A stretch of DNA of 43,114 bases, taken from positions 1 through 43,114 of the forward strand of contig CAIVAU010000101.1 of assembly GCA_903903925.1 (NCBI GenBank). Direction: 5' to 3'. The notes beneath the pieces were generated by a model that saw nothing but the letters and a program-made list of their open reading frames with translations, had not been told where the DNA came from and ran no database searches. This document shows positions 9,596-19,791 of the stretch, piece after piece. The position numbers were made by a program, and so were the translations under genes. The first letter of the stretch is position 1, and each line of letters opens with the position of its first letter. Source of the stretch: an uncultured cyanobacterium. Its GTDB lineage: Bacteria > Cyanobacteriota > Cyanobacteriia > Cyanobacteriales > Nostocaceae.

Positions 9596-10804
9596 ATGAG
9601 TCATCCAGAACTAATTGGATTGAATAACCTGCTTGATGAACTAAAAACTTGTACTCAACTGCAATACAGTGGCAAGTTAGATATTATGAGTGCCAAAGGA
9701 CATAAATGGACTTTATATTATCGGCTAGGACGGATAGTTTGGGCAACAGGAGGGACTCATCCTCTACGGCGCTGGCATCGGCAGATGGCTCAATATTGTC
9801 CAGACATTGATGTTGATAAAATCCAATTACGCATCGAAGACGTCTCTATCGACTACTGGGATTATCGCCTATTGGCAATGTTTTATAAAAAACAGAATAT
9901 CAAGCGAGAACAAATTAAAGCAATTGTGGAAAACACCATTGCAGAACTTTTGTTTGACGTCACCCAACAGACACATTTTGCTGCTGTCAGTTGCATTCGT
10001 AATCAACAAATCATCTTAGAAGCACCAATTAGTGTCACATATGCAGACATTTCTCTGAAGCTGATGGATGATTCGTGGAATGCTTGGTTAGAATCAGGTT
10101 TAGCAAATATTTCTCCTGATTTAGCACCAAAGCTGCAAAGACCAGAACAATTGCAACAGATGGTTAGTCCATCTGTCTACAAAAATTTATTGACTTTGAT
10201 CAACGGCAAATACACCTTACGGGATTTAGCCGTGAAAATGAAGCAAAACTTGTTACCAGTTGTCCGTTCGTTGCAGCCTTATATTGTCAAAGAAATGATT
10301 GCACTCGTAGAAGTACCTGACTTGCCCTTACGAGTGACTGAAGTCAAACATCACCCTGTCGCTAGCAAACCAATTGTGGAGACTGGTCAACTCATCGCTT
10401 GTATCGATGATAGCCCTCAAATCTGTCAGATGTTAGAGGGGATTCTGATTCCCAATGGACTGAGGTTGATTAAGATTCAAGATGCGGTGCAAGCTTTACC
10501 AATCTTAATTCAACATAAACCAGACTTGATTTTCTTGGACTTGATCATGCCCGTCGCCAATGGGTACGAAATTTGTGCTCAGTTGCGGCGAATTTCTGCC
10601 TTCGCCACCACACCTATAATTATTTTAACAGGCAGCGATGGTCTGATTGATCGAGTTCGCGCCAAGGTGGTTGGTTCTACAGATTTTGTTACTAAACCCA
10701 TAACCGCTGATAAGGTAATGAGTTTGGTGCGTAAGTACTTACAGCCTCCATCACTGGTTGAGAACGTATCTCATCTACAAACTTTGTCATTAGAGCATCC
10801 GTGA
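9596..10804 (+). CDS. pixG: PatA/PixG-type response regulator (PATAN + receiver)
   Basis: A 402-residue two-part regulator. Residues 1-240 form the PATAN/DUF4388-like domain of cyanobacterial PatA and PixG (LQYSGKLDI, YYRLGRIVWATGG, HPLRRWHRQ). Residues 265-385 are a CheY-like receiver with acidic pair D271/D272, phospho-acceptor D315 in LIFLDLIMP, T345 and K367. No DNA-binding domain follows, so it works by protein contact; PixG/PilG relatives act on the type IV pilus machinery. It is the first gene of a PATAN-CheY-CheW-receptor-CheA series, the same order as the Synechocystis pix operon. GAAGGGA lies 6 bases before ATG. The next gene is 345 bases away, so a second promoter may exist. Confidence 0.88.
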   Translation: MSHPELIGLNNLLDELKTCTQLQYSGKLDIMSAKGHKWTLYYRLGRIVWATGGTHPLRRWHRQMAQYCPDIDVDKIQLRIEDVSIDYWDYRLLAMFYKKQNIKREQIKAIVENTIAELLFDVTQQTHFAAVSCIRNQQIILEAPISVTYADISLKLMDDSWNAWLESGLANISPDLAPKLQRPEQLQQMVSPSVYKNLLTLINGKYTLRDLAVKMKQNLLPVVRSLQPYIVKEMIALVEVPDLPLRVTEVKHHPVASKPIVETGQLIACIDDSPQICQMLEGILIPNGLRLIKIQDAVQALPILIQHKPDLIFLDLIMPVANGYEICAQLRRISAFATTPIIILTGSDGLIDRVRAKVVGSTDFVTKPITADKVMSLVRKYLQPPSLVENVSHLQTLSLEHP

Positions 10805-11149
10805 TTGATTCTTAATCTAATTTAACAATACTTTTTATCACTCTTTCTTTTTACTTTTACCTTGTTCGGTCACCTTTATTATCAATTAAAATTTTATCAA
10901 TTATAAACGTATCTATTTTAGAATCATACGTGGTTTCACCGAGCCAAATTTAGAAATATTCTATCAAAATTGTATAAAGCCCTAAAATGGCATTTGTGAT
11001 CAGGATTCAGGAGTCAGAATGTATCAGAATCTTTCTTCATACACCCTGAACACTCCTGGTCAAATCCTAATTCAAAAATTATTCTGGTTCCTGTGTTTTT
11101 AGATCAAGTTTTTGTTTCCGTTGTGAGAAAGATTTAACAGGTAATTACT
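10805..11149. other. Intergenic region between pixG-like and pixH-like genes
   Basis: A 345-base AT-rich gap. Around 10999-11080 there are two oppositely oriented fragments: GATCAGGATTCAGGAGTCAG, and near 11054 ACTCCTGGTCAAATCC with CCTGAACACTCCTG. These look like a degenerate heptamer repeat and its partial inverse, able to fold weakly. No ORF or clear promoter was recognised; an internal promoter for the downstream four genes is plausible. Confidence 0.45.
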
Positions 11150-11512
11150 ATGACTACTATTTTGGTCGTTGAGGACGGCTTAACCGATATGGAGATCCTC
11201 AGTTGTTACTTGCAACAAGCTGGCTACTTTGTAATTAGTGCTAAAAGTAGCGAAGAGGCTGAAGAAAAACTCAATAAAAATCAGCCGGATTTAATATTTC
11301 TTGACGTGATTTTACCGGGTAAAAGTGGGTTTGAAATCTGTCGAGAACTGAAGAAGAATTGCATAACTAGCAAAATACCTGTAGTTTTATGCTCAACTAA
11401 AAGCAGTAATGTTGATAAAATCTGGGGTACGATGTTAGGTGCTGATGCTTATCTAGCTAAGCCAATAAATCAAGAAGAATTGTTAGGCACGTTGGAGCAA
11501 TTAATTAAGTAA
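11150..11512 (+). CDS. pixH: CheY-like single-domain response regulator
   Basis: A 120-residue receiver only: acidic pair E8/D9 in LVVEDG, phospho-acceptor D52 in LIFLDVILPGKSG, switch residue at S82/T83 (VLCSTKS) and K104 in YLAKPI. It would accept phosphate from the CheA of this operon and act as output or phosphate sink, as PixH/TaxP2 does in Synechocystis phototaxis. It is 37 bases upstream of the cheW-like gene. AACAGG lies about 9 bases before ATG. The symbol rests on operon order, not on distinctive sequence. Confidence 0.88.
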   Translation: MTTILVVEDGLTDMEILSCYLQQAGYFVISAKSSEEAEEKLNKNQPDLIFLDVILPGKSGFEICRELKKNCITSKIPVVLCSTKSSNVDKIWGTMLGADAYLAKPINQEELLGTLEQLIK

Positions 11513-11549
11513 TTATTTCTCAAGAATACAGGAGAGAGGAAAAATAATT

Positions 11550-12023
11550 TTGGTGGCAGATACAAAGTTTTTAAGTTTTAACTTAGGTGTAAAAGATAGA
11601 GCTGTCATTGCATTAAAATGTGTCAAAGAAGTCTTCCAACTATCATTGTCGGAAATATGCAGTGTCCCTGAGATGCCTAGTTATGTCTTAGGTATATATA
11701 ACTGGCGGGGCGAAATGCTTTGGTTAGTTGAATTAGAAAAGTTGCTAGCTTATACACCACTTTTGCAAGAGGTAAATGTCTTCTCAAAAATGATGGTGAT
11801 TGTACTGCAAAGTCATGGTAAATATTTGGGAATATTGGTGCGTCAGCCGATGGATATCGATTTGCTAGATACGCAGCAAATAAAATCTCCAGAACGTCAA
11901 TTATTTTCTCCGGAAATATTATCTTTTTTGCAGGGATATTTTATTAATTCTTTTGAGGAAATTATTATCGCTTTGGATGCTACAGCGATTATCCAATCTC
12001 CTATTTGGGAAATACATAATTGA
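11550..12023 (+). CDS. pixI: CheW-type coupling protein
   Basis: A 157-residue CheW domain that links receptor to CheA in the cytoplasmic signalling array. Family landmarks are LSLSEICSVPEMPSYVLGIY, then NWRGEMLWLVELEKLL, the usual 'N-x-R-G' loop before the beta strand, and ILVRQPMDIDLL. There is no ATG at the start: TTG 11550 and GTG 11553 are adjacent, with GGAGAGAGGA at 11531-11540 spaced 9 or 12 bases, so TTG or GTG initiation is needed. It lies between the CheY and receptor genes. Confidence 0.85.
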   Translation: MVADTKFLSFNLGVKDRAVIALKCVKEVFQLSLSEICSVPEMPSYVLGIYNWRGEMLWLVELEKLLAYTPLLQEVNVFSKMMVIVLQSHGKYLGILVRQPMDIDLLDTQQIKSPERQLFSPEILSFLQGYFINSFEEIIIALDATAIIQSPIWEIHN

Positions 12024-12122
12024 TGATTGAATGAGGCTTTTAGTTGAGATTCAGTGCTAAAAGATGCGCTGAAGTGCAACTAAAAACAAGATTTTTTGAT
12101 AACAATTTTTGAGGTGGGTGTT

Positions 12123-14885
12123 ATGACAAGGTTGTCTGGGACTAATCAGAAAAATGGGAATTTAGTAACTGAAAATTCTAATGTTAATGGTAATACAGTG
12201 TTTCCAAATTCTCCAAATCAAGTCTCTGAATCACATGCTATCGATGAGCAATTTAGAATTTGGCGGCGGCAGTTGCAAGACATTGCTAATCAGATGCGTC
12301 AAGCTTCAGATATAGATACACTAGTCAAAATCATTGTCAGAGAAGTCAGGGAAAAAATTGCTTGCGATCGCGCTCTGATTTATCGCTTTAATTCCCTTGA
12401 TTCTGGAGTTGTTATAGCAGAATCAAAAACAACAGGTTGGACGCCTGCTTTAGGTGAAATTCTTCCGAGTGTTATTTTTAACCTAGAGACAAATCAAGAT
12501 TATTTAGAATATATATCTATTGATGATATTGATAACATAAAACTCAGTTATCATCAAAGGCAGCTTTTAGATAAATTTCAAATCAAAGCGAGTTTAAGTC
12601 TACCAATTTTAGTAGAAGGTAAAGTTTGGGGATTACTGGCAGTAAAAAATTGTGATTCTGCTCGTCAGTGGCAAGAGGTGGAAATCAGCCTACTCTCTCA
12701 AATTACAACAGAACTGACTTATAGATTGCAGAGTTTTGCCATTGGAAGAGAACAGCAACAGCAAGCACAGGCTAAGAAATATGTAGCCAAAGTCATTGAT
12801 AAGATTCTGAAGGTATCAAATGTTGGTAAAATTTTCCAAACAACCACTCAAGAAATACGCCAATTACTAAAATGTGATCGCGTAGCAGTCTATCGATTCA
12901 ATCCTGATTGGAGTGGCGAGTACGTAGCTGAGTCTGCGGGTAGTCATTGGGTGCAACTGGTAGGACCGGAGATCAAGACCGTTTGGGAAGATACTTACTT
13001 GCAGGAAACTCAGGGGGGTCGATATGCTAAAGGTGAAAGCCTTGCTGCGAATGACATCTATCAAATTGGTCATTCTCCCTGCCACATCGAAGCTTTAGAG
13101 CAGATTCAAGTCAAAGCTTATATCATTGTTCCTATATTATCTGGAGAGAAATTGTGGGGCTTGCTAGCAGCTTATCAAAACTCAGGCACTCGTGATTGGC
13201 AACCTTGGGAAGTCATGTTTTTGACTCAGATTGGGATGCAATTTGGCTTAGCCATATCACAGGCAGAATATCTTGAACAAGTAAAACTCAAATCTGAACA
13301 ACTCACCCAGATAGCTGAACAGGAGAAAGCTTTAACCAAGATAGTCAATCGTATCAGACAATCGTTAAGTGCAGACACCATCTTAAAAACTGCCACTTTA
13401 GAAGTACGTCAATTATTAAAATGCGATCGCGTAGCAGTCTACCGCTTCAACTCTGAGTGGAGTGGTGAGTTTGTCGCTGAGTCTGTGGGTAGTGGTTGGA
13501 TACGACTGGTAGGCCCAGATCTCAAAACCGTCTGGGAAGACACCTACTTACAAGAGACTCAGGGGGGTCGATATGCCAAAGGTGAAAACTTAGCTGTAAA
13601 TGACATTTATCAAGCTGGTCATTCTCCTTGCTATATCGAGATGTTAGAGCAGTTTGAAGTCAGAGCTTATATCATTGTTCCTGTATTGTTAGGGGAAAAA
13701 TTGTGGGGCTTGCTAGCAGCTTACCAAAACTCAAGCACTCGTGATTGGCAACCTTGGGAAGTCAGCTTGTTAGCACGTATTGGTGACCAGTTTGGCTTAG
13801 CACTACAACAAGCTGAATATTTGCAACAACTACAAGATCAGTCAGCGAAACTAACACAAGTCGCAGCACGGGACAAAGCAGCTAAAGAACTCATGCAGCA
13901 AACATCGATTAAACTCCTAGCAGCAGTCAGACCTGCCCTCAATGGCGACTTAACGGTACGCGCACCGATTACCGAAGATGAGCTAGGTACAATTGCTGAT
14001 GCTTACAATAATACCTTACAAGCGCTCCGAGAAATTGTCATCCAGGTACAACAAGCTGCCCAACAAGTGGTACAAACTTCTAGCAGCAGCGATGCTTCAC
14101 TCATCGGACTCACGACTTTAGCAAAGCAACAGTCGGAAGAAATTACGGTAGCTTTAAGCGAAGTACAACAGATGGTTGATTCCACTCAGGCGGTAGCCAG
14201 TAGCGCCGAGTTGGTACAAGTTGCAGTCCAACAGGCAAACCAAACTGTCGAGTCTGGTGAGGCGGCGATGAACCGTACAGTTGAAGCGATCCAAGCAATT
14301 CGCGAAACTGTTGCTCAAACCAGCAAAAAGATTAAACGTCTCAGTGAATCCTCGCAAAAAATCTCCAAAGTGGTGAATCTAATTAGTAATTTTGCCACAC
14401 AAACAAACGTATTAGCGCTGAATGCCGCCATAGAAGCTACCCGTGCTGGTGAGTATGGCAAAGGTTTTGCAGTTGTGGCTGATGAAGTACGTTCTTTGTC
14501 TCGCCAGTCAGCCGCAGCAACCATAGAAATTGAAAAATTAGTCCAAGAGATTCAAGATGAAACAGGAGAAGTCGCAGTTGCGATGCAAATAGGAATTCAG
14601 CAAGTGATAGAAGGGACTAATTTGGTCAGTGAAACCCGTCAAAATTTGAATGCGATCGTTGACGCAACGGCTGAAATTAACCAACTATTACAGATGATTA
14701 CTAAATCTACTCACACACAGATGTCGCAATCTGTATCAGTCACAACAGCAATGAAAGATGTAGCAGAAATTGCTAATAAGACTTTTGCCGAAGCTAACGA
14801 GATTTCCACTATGTTTCAGCAATTATCAGGTATGGCTAAAGAGTTATTGGCAAGTGCAGGGAAGTTTAAGACGGGTAAGAGTTAG
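12123..14885 (+). CDS. pixJ: PixJ-type photoreceptor: three GAF domains (two with bilin-site Cys) + MCP signalling domain
   Basis: A 920-residue soluble methyl-accepting receptor with no membrane segment seen. I start it at ATG 12123, which has GAGGTGG 5-6 bases upstream, rather than the in-frame TTG 12096. GAF1 (about 54-203) has Tyr at the chromophore position and is probably non-binding. GAF2 (about 235-378) has SPCHIEAL with C320/H321 and a VWEDTYLQ segment (W288, D290). GAF3 (about 415-560) has SPCYIEML with C503/Y504 and the same WED motif (W471, D473). Neither has a DXCF cysteine. In cyanobacteriochromes this combination fits the red/green class; that is an inference. A HAMP-like piece ([17 protein letters not shown]) leads to the MCP coiled coil with tip [20 protein letters not shown]. 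It sits 9 bases before cheA and is its likely input. Confidence 0.92.
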   Translation: MTRLSGTNQKNGNLVTENSNVNGNTVFPNSPNQVSESHAIDEQFRIWRRQLQDIANQMRQASDIDTLVKIIVREVREKIACDRALIYRFNSLDSGVVIAESKTTGWTPALGEILPSVIFNLETNQDYLEYISIDDIDNIKLSYHQRQLLDKFQIKASLSLPILVEGKVWGLLAVKNCDSARQWQEVEISLLSQITTELTYRLQSFAIGREQQQQAQAKKYVAKVIDKILKVSNVGKIFQTTTQEIRQLLKCDRVAVYRFNPDWSGEYVAESAGSHWVQLVGPEIKTVWEDTYLQETQGGRYAKGESLAANDIYQIGHSPCHIEALEQIQVKAYIIVPILSGEKLWGLLAAYQNSGTRDWQPWEVMFLTQIGMQFGLAISQAEYLEQVKLKSEQLTQIAEQEKALTKIVNRIRQSLSADTILKTATLEVRQLLKCDRVAVYRFNSEWSGEFVAESVGSGWIRLVGPDLKTVWEDTYLQETQGGRYAKGENLAVNDIYQAGHSPCYIEMLEQFEVRAYIIVPVLLGEKLWGLLAAYQNSSTRDWQPWEVSLLARIGDQFGLALQQAEYLQQLQDQSAKLTQVAARDKAAKELMQQTSIKLLAAVRPALNGDLTVRAPITEDELGTIADAYNNTLQALREIVIQVQQAAQQVVQTSSSSDASLIGLTTLAKQQSEEITVALSEVQQMVDSTQAVASSAELVQVAVQQANQTVESGEAAMNRTVEAIQAIRETVAQTSKKIKRLSESSQKISKVVNLISNFATQTNVLALNAAIEATRAGEYGKGFAVVADEVRSLSRQSAAATIEIEKLVQEIQDETGEVAVAMQIGIQQVIEGTNLVSETRQNLNAIVDATAEINQLLQMITKSTHTQMSQSVSVTTAMKDVAEIANKTFAEANEISTMFQQLSGMAKELLASAGKFKTGKS

Positions 14886-14894
14886 GAATAAATT

Positions 14895-17800
14895 ATGGAC
14901 CATTCAATTCGCGAACAAGGGTACATCTACTTTCTGAGTGAAGCCCCAGAATTATTACAAACTATTGAACAAGAACTTTTCAGCTTGGGAGAAGATTTCT
15001 CTATTGCAAAAGTTCATAAATTAATGCGAGCAACTCATACGATTAAAGGAGGCTCTGCTAATATCGGGCTTGACGTAATTAACAAGGTAGCCCATTCTTT
15101 AGAAGATGTGTTTAAGGCTCTCTATAATCCAGATGTGAAAATTGATGCTGAATTACAAACTTTGATTTTGCAAGGCTTTGAGTGTTTACAATTACCTTTG
15201 ATGGCAGAACTTTCTAATACTAGTCTTGATAGTGATGAAATTTTACAACGAGCTGCTTCAGTGTTTGCGCTTCTGCAAGAAAAACTAGGTAATGCTTTCA
15301 GCGATGAAAATTATATTCCTAGTTCTGAGGAATTGGGATTTGATCTGGTACTATCTATTTTTGAAACGGGAGTCACTCAACGCCTAGAAAGTATCATCAA
15401 AGTTATTCAAGATCCGCCAGAAAATACTGAAATTACTCATTTTTTACGTTCTCAGGCTGAAGTTTTTCTTGGCTTAGCACAATCTTTAAATTTACCGGGG
15501 TTTGAAGCGATCGCCCAAACAACTCTAACTGCACTGGAAGTTCATCCCGATCTAGCACTCAAGATTGCAGAAATTGCCTTGGCTGATTGGCAGGAGGCAC
15601 GAGAAGCTGTGTTAGCAGGCGATCGCACCAGTGGTGGAAAACCTTCTACTGCTTTGCAAAAATTAACAACAGAGGCAATGGATGATATCGCGGATATAAC
15701 AACATCTTTGAGAGACGAAATTGAAGAATTTTATAAATTTTTAATTAAACTTGGTAAGACTAAAGCTAAAGCCCAGCTTTATTTGAAAGTCACTCGTTAC
15801 ATGTTAGGATGGTTTAATAACGAGCTAGAAATACCTTATGAAGAACTTAGATTAACAAATTTACTTTTCCACAGTAAAGGAGAACACCATGTCAATGATC
15901 CTGATGATTGGTTGTTCAGCTTTATTGATTTTCTGCAGGAAGAGGAAGATAGTCACAGTCTTTACCTTTATCGTCGTGGTGTTATTTTAACGGTTCTTCT
16001 AGGAGTTGCGAAGTTTTTGTACCAGAGGAATCCTAGTGACATTACAATGATTCAAATCCTGAAAACAAAAATAAGTCATTTAGTAAAAGAATATAAAAAT
16101 TACCCTCAGGTGACTATTCAAGAAAAAAAATGGCTTGAGAGTCCAAAGTTAAAAAAATTACTAGAGATCAAAGAAATATCTACTCATGTAGCTCCTCAAA
16201 TTAGCAATCACATCATGGAGGAAATATGGGGAGACAATATTATTTCAAGTATTGATGATGAAGAAGTTAACAATGATGAGTTGAAGACCAGCGTGGGAGC
16301 GCTAACTGTTAACGAACTGTTGGCTACAGAGACGACTGAGAAAATCCTTGAAGTGCCCTGTGATTTAACTGCAAAAAATCACGAAAAAGGAGAACATAAA
16401 TCCCAAAATTCTCCCGCTAATAATTCTCGGCAACCTTCCTTTGTCCGAGTGGATGTAGAGGGACTAAATAGCTTAAATTATCTGACAGGGGAATTGCTGA
16501 TTTACCAAAAAAGGCGGACTTTATATGATAACCAACTTCAAGAGATAATTGAGCGATTATTCCAGCAGATACAGAGGCATCAAAATACTTTAACCCAATT
16601 TGGTGAGATGCCACTACAGATGCAAAGTTTTAACACGCTACGTAGGCAAAATTTTACATCTGTAAACTTCGATGCTTTAGAGATGGATGAATATACAGAA
16701 GTTCATATTAAGTTGCATGAAGCGACAGAAGAGACACTGCAACTACAAGAAACTGTGGAGTCTCTTGACTTAATCCTCAGACAAGCTACTTTAGTGCACG
16801 AGAAACAGCAGCATTTGACGCTTGGTATTATAGATAACTTAGTTGAAGCGCGAATGTCGCCTTTAGGAAATATTTTGAATCGCTTTCCTCAAATGATACA
16901 CAACTTGGGGAATGTATATAATAAAAGTGTAGAATTAGAACTAACTGGCACACAAGTGCTGGTGGATAAAGCAATTACTGAAAAGCTCTATGACCCTTTA
17001 TTACAATTAGTTCGTAATGCTTTTGATCACGGTATAGAACCACCAAAAATTCGCCTTAAACGTGGAAAACCAGAACAAGGCTTAATCGAAATCTGCGCCT
17101 ATCATCAAGGTAGTCAAACTATTATCGAAGTCCGGGATGATGGTCAGGGTCTAAATTTCGATAAGATTCGATCTAAGGCTATTGAACTTAATCTTATCAG
17201 CACAAACTATGCAAATCGGGGTGATATTTCCACTCTAACCCAAGATGAACTGTTAGAGTTTTTGTTTTTACCAGGATTTTCCACCGCTGATCGGGTAAGT
17301 CAAATTTCTGGACGTGGTATGGGATTAGATATTGTGCGCTCTCAACTTCAAGCGCTTAATGGCTCAATCTCAGTTCAATCATTGCCTAACCAAGGAACAA
17401 CATTTATACTTAAAATTCCTTTTTCTATGACCACTGACCAATTAATGCTAATCCAAGCGGGGGGTACTGTTTATGGTCTGCTATTGGAAAGTATTGAAAG
17501 AGTATTGCTTCCTGGTGGTGTTGCAATCAAGGAATTTGAAGGTAAAAAAATCTTGCACTTGATTACAGACAATGATGAACGCATGGTCAGTATCCGGAAA
17601 CTCTCAGAGTTGATGCACTATAATTGTTCATTTAAGAGTAGTGCTATTCTCGAAAGTAAATTGGTCATTGATCGCCCAGGAGGAATGACAAATCCTGTGA
17701 TTTTACTCCGCCACAATCAAAAACTTTTGGGTTTAGAAGTAGACCAAATTATTGGTGAACAAGAACTGGTTATTAGACCTTTGGGTCAGGCGATCGCTCC

Positions 17801-18428
17801 TCCAAAATATATTTATGGTTGTAGTAGTTTAGCGAATGGAACTCTGATCTTGATAATTGACAGTAACGTGCTGCTAGAGTCTAGTGAGATCCAAGCAGTG
17901 ATTGATGTCATGGCGTTACCGACTGATCGTTCCTCTCAGAAAAAAGCCTTGCCAATTTCAGTTTCAACCATGCAATCAACACCCCTCCTCACTCCCGGTG
18001 TTCCTAGTGAGTTAAACCACAAAATACCAAAGATAGTTTTGGTGGTTGATGACGCAATTAGTCTACGCCAAACCCTCTCTCTCACCTGCCAAAAATTTGG
18101 CTATCAAGTATTTCAAGCCCAAAATGGGATAGAAGCTTTAGAACAGTTGCAGCAACATCCAGAAGTTCATCTCGTCATTTCCGATCTGGAAATGCCGCAT
18201 ATGAATGGTTTTGAGTTGTTATCTAATATCCGGAAAAACCCTGATTTAAGTAGCAAACCTGTCATTATTCTTACTTCCCGCACCACTGAGAAACATCGCC
18301 AACTCGCCCAAGAACTGGGAGCAACGGCTTACTTAACCAAGCCTTATTTAGAGCATGAGTTTATCTCTACTGTTGAAGGGTTAATTAATCGGAGTTGTGA
18401 TGATTTACAGCAATTTTCAGGTAATTAG
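14895..18428 (+). CDS. pixL: CheA-type hybrid histidine kinase of the phototaxis operon (Hpt-P3-P4-CheW-REC)
   Basis: A 1177-residue chemotaxis kinase. The N-terminal Hpt domain carries H48 in RATHTIKGG. Residues about 130-510 are a long region I do not recognise, with an alpha-helical part at about 255-430. P3 dimerisation (about 515-690) and the P4 ATPase follow: N box LLQLVRNAFDHGIEPP near 702, G1 VRDDGQGL, G2 GRGMGLDIVR near 805. A CheW-like P5 domain spans about 845-1000. A C-terminal receiver has D1097 in LVISDLEMP. No P2 domain is recognised. Receptor signals would set autophosphorylation, with transfer to the receiver and to the PixG/PixH-like regulators. It starts 9 bases after the receptor stop, so the two are probably co-transcribed. 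No cheB or cheR is present in this operon. Confidence 0.93.
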   Translation: MDHSIREQGYIYFLSEAPELLQTIEQELFSLGEDFSIAKVHKLMRATHTIKGGSANIGLDVINKVAHSLEDVFKALYNPDVKIDAELQTLILQGFECLQLPLMAELSNTSLDSDEILQRAASVFALLQEKLGNAFSDENYIPSSEELGFDLVLSIFETGVTQRLESIIKVIQDPPENTEITHFLRSQAEVFLGLAQSLNLPGFEAIAQTTLTALEVHPDLALKIAEIALADWQEAREAVLAGDRTSGGKPSTALQKLTTEAMDDIADITTSLRDEIEEFYKFLIKLGKTKAKAQLYLKVTRYMLGWFNNELEIPYEELRLTNLLFHSKGEHHVNDPDDWLFSFIDFLQEEEDSHSLYLYRRGVILTVLLGVAKFLYQRNPSDITMIQILKTKISHLVKEYKNYPQVTIQEKKWLESPKLKKLLEIKEISTHVAPQISNHIMEEIWGDNIISSIDDEEVNNDELKTSVGALTVNELLATETTEKILEVPCDLTAKNHEKGEHKSQNSPANNSRQPSFVRVDVEGLNSLNYLTGELLIYQKRRTLYDNQLQEIIERLFQQIQRHQNTLTQFGEMPLQMQSFNTLRRQNFTSVNFDALEMDEYTEVHIKLHEATEETLQLQETVESLDLILRQATLVHEKQQHLTLGIIDNLVEARMSPLGNILNRFPQMIHNLGNVYNKSVELELTGTQVLVDKAITEKLYDPLLQLVRNAFDHGIEPPKIRLKRGKPEQGLIEICAYHQGSQTIIEVRDDGQGLNFDKIRSKAIELNLISTNYANRGDISTLTQDELLEFLFLPGFSTADRVSQISGRGMGLDIVRSQLQALNGSISVQSLPNQGTTFILKIPFSMTTDQLMLIQAGGTVYGLLLESIERVLLPGGVAIKEFEGKKILHLITDNDERMVSIRKLSELMHYNCSFKSSAILESKLVIDRPGGMTNPVILLRHNQKLLGLEVDQIIGEQELVIRPLGQAIAPPKYIYGCSSLANGTLILIIDSNVLLESSEIQAVIDVMALPTDRSSQKKALPISVSTMQSTPLLTPGVPSELNHKIPKIVLVVDDAISLRQTLSLTCQKFGYQVFQAQNGIEALEQLQQHPEVHLVISDLEMPHMNGFELLSNIRKNPDLSSKPVIILTSRTTEKHRQLAQELGATAYLTKPYLEHEFISTVEGLINRSCDDLQQFSGN

Positions 18429-18786
18429 ACCAGATTCTTAGGGGCGCGGCGACTTTGCGCCCTTACAAACGGTGTGGTTCATTTAGGTGAAAATTGCTGT
18501 AAGGGACTTCCAGAAAATAAAATATAGAAGAGACTCAGCACAAGAATAACATTTTTGGGTGGTGATGCTTCGGCAAACCTCTCAAATATTGGACTCAGCA
18601 TGATACGATATCCATCCATCAAAACTACTTTCACCCACATCATCTCATGTTTGATTATTCAAACACTCGGCAACAATTGATCCTGCTTTTCGGTTAGTAT
18701 TGGTTCCATCCCTCTTATGGCGAGGGTTTCAGCCTTTTCTTAGTACATTTTTTAGTACACCTTATTTAGTCCATACATATCGAGCC
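18429..18786. other. Intergenic region with hairpin after the taxis operon
   Basis: A 358-base gap after the CheA stop. Bases 18442-18447 (GGGCGC) and 18457-18462 (GCGCCC) form a GC-rich hairpin 13 bases after the stop codon; it is not followed by a T run, so it could be a terminator or a dispersed repeat. The remainder, up to the ATG at 18787, shows no recognisable gene. An in-frame extension of the next gene to 18700 is open but lacks family similarity. Confidence 0.5.
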
Positions 18787-19662
18787 ATGAAAAAAATATT
18801 AATTACTGGAGCGAGTGGTTTTTTAGGATGGCATCTTTGCCAACTGGCAAAACAAGAATGGGAAGTTTATAGTACATACTTTAGCCATCCTGTCAACATT
18901 CCAGACACAACGACTATAAAAGTTAACTTAACAGATTTTCAGGAACTTAAGCAAATATTTCATGACATCCAACCAGCAGCCGTTATTCATACAGCAGCAC
19001 AATCCCAACCAAATTTTTGTCAAAGTCACCCCCATGAATCATATGCGATTAACGTGGTAGCATCCTGCAACATCGCTGGCTTATGTGCGGATAATAATAT
19101 GAGTTGCGTTTTCACCTCAACCGACTTAGTTTTTGATGGCTTAAATCCTCCTTATCAGGAAATAGATCCCGTATGTCCTGTTAATATTTACGGTGAACAC
19201 AAAGTCATGGCTGAGTTAGGTATGCTAGAACGTTATCCCATGACCGCAGTCTGCCGGATGCCGTTAATGTTTGGCATGGAAACACCAACTGCTAAAAGCT
19301 TTATGCAGCCATTTATTCAAACTTTAAAAGAAGGAAAAGATGTAAATTTATTTATAGATGAATTTCGTACACCAGTCAGTGGAAAAACTGCGGCGAAAGG
19401 ATTATTATTAGCATTAGAAAAAGTGAACGGACACCTTCATCTAGGTGGTAAAGAGCGAATTTCACGTTATGACTTTGGACGCCTATTAGCAGACATTTTT
19501 CAACTTCCTACCACAGGACTTAAAGCCTGTCGCCAACAAGATGTAAAAATGTCAGCACCTAGACCTAGTGATGTTTCTTTAAATAGTTCCAAGGCTTTTA
19601 CAATGGGGTATATGCCCTTATCTTTGCGAGAACAACTAAGGGAGTTAGAAATGAGGAGTTAG
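18787..19662 (+). CDS. RmlD-like NAD(P)-dependent sugar-nucleotide reductase (extended SDR)
   Basis: A 291-residue Rossmann enzyme of the dTDP-4-dehydrorhamnose reductase (RmlD) type. The cofactor loop is ITGASGFLG (G8, G11, G14). The active-site residues are T112/D113 in FTSTDLVFDG, and Y135 and K139 in VNIYGEHK. RmlD reduces dTDP-4-keto-6-deoxy-mannose to dTDP-rhamnose for surface polysaccharide, but no other rml genes are adjacent. It could also be another 'sugar nucleotide-binding' family member, so no symbol is given. The upstream in-frame ATG at 18700 would add 29 residues unrelated to the family, so ATG 18787 is preferred, although its ribosome site is weak. It converges on gcvP across a repeat tract. 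Confidence 0.85.
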   Translation: MKKILITGASGFLGWHLCQLAKQEWEVYSTYFSHPVNIPDTTTIKVNLTDFQELKQIFHDIQPAAVIHTAAQSQPNFCQSHPHESYAINVVASCNIAGLCADNNMSCVFTSTDLVFDGLNPPYQEIDPVCPVNIYGEHKVMAELGMLERYPMTAVCRMPLMFGMETPTAKSFMQPFIQTLKEGKDVNLFIDEFRTPVSGKTAAKGLLLALEKVNGHLHLGGKERISRYDFGRLLADIFQLPTTGLKACRQQDVKMSAPRPSDVSLNSSKAFTMGYMPLSLREQLRELEMRS

Positions 19663-19720
19663 TTGTTAGATGTTGGTTTTTGATTGTTAGGGGTGAGAAG
19701 TGAAGAGTTACGAGTTTTAT

Positions 19721-19791
<71 letters not shown>

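Noticed and set aside
18700..18786. Longer start for the RmlD-like gene
   Set aside because: The extra 29 residues have no family similarity, and the Rossmann cofactor motif starts right after ATG 18787.
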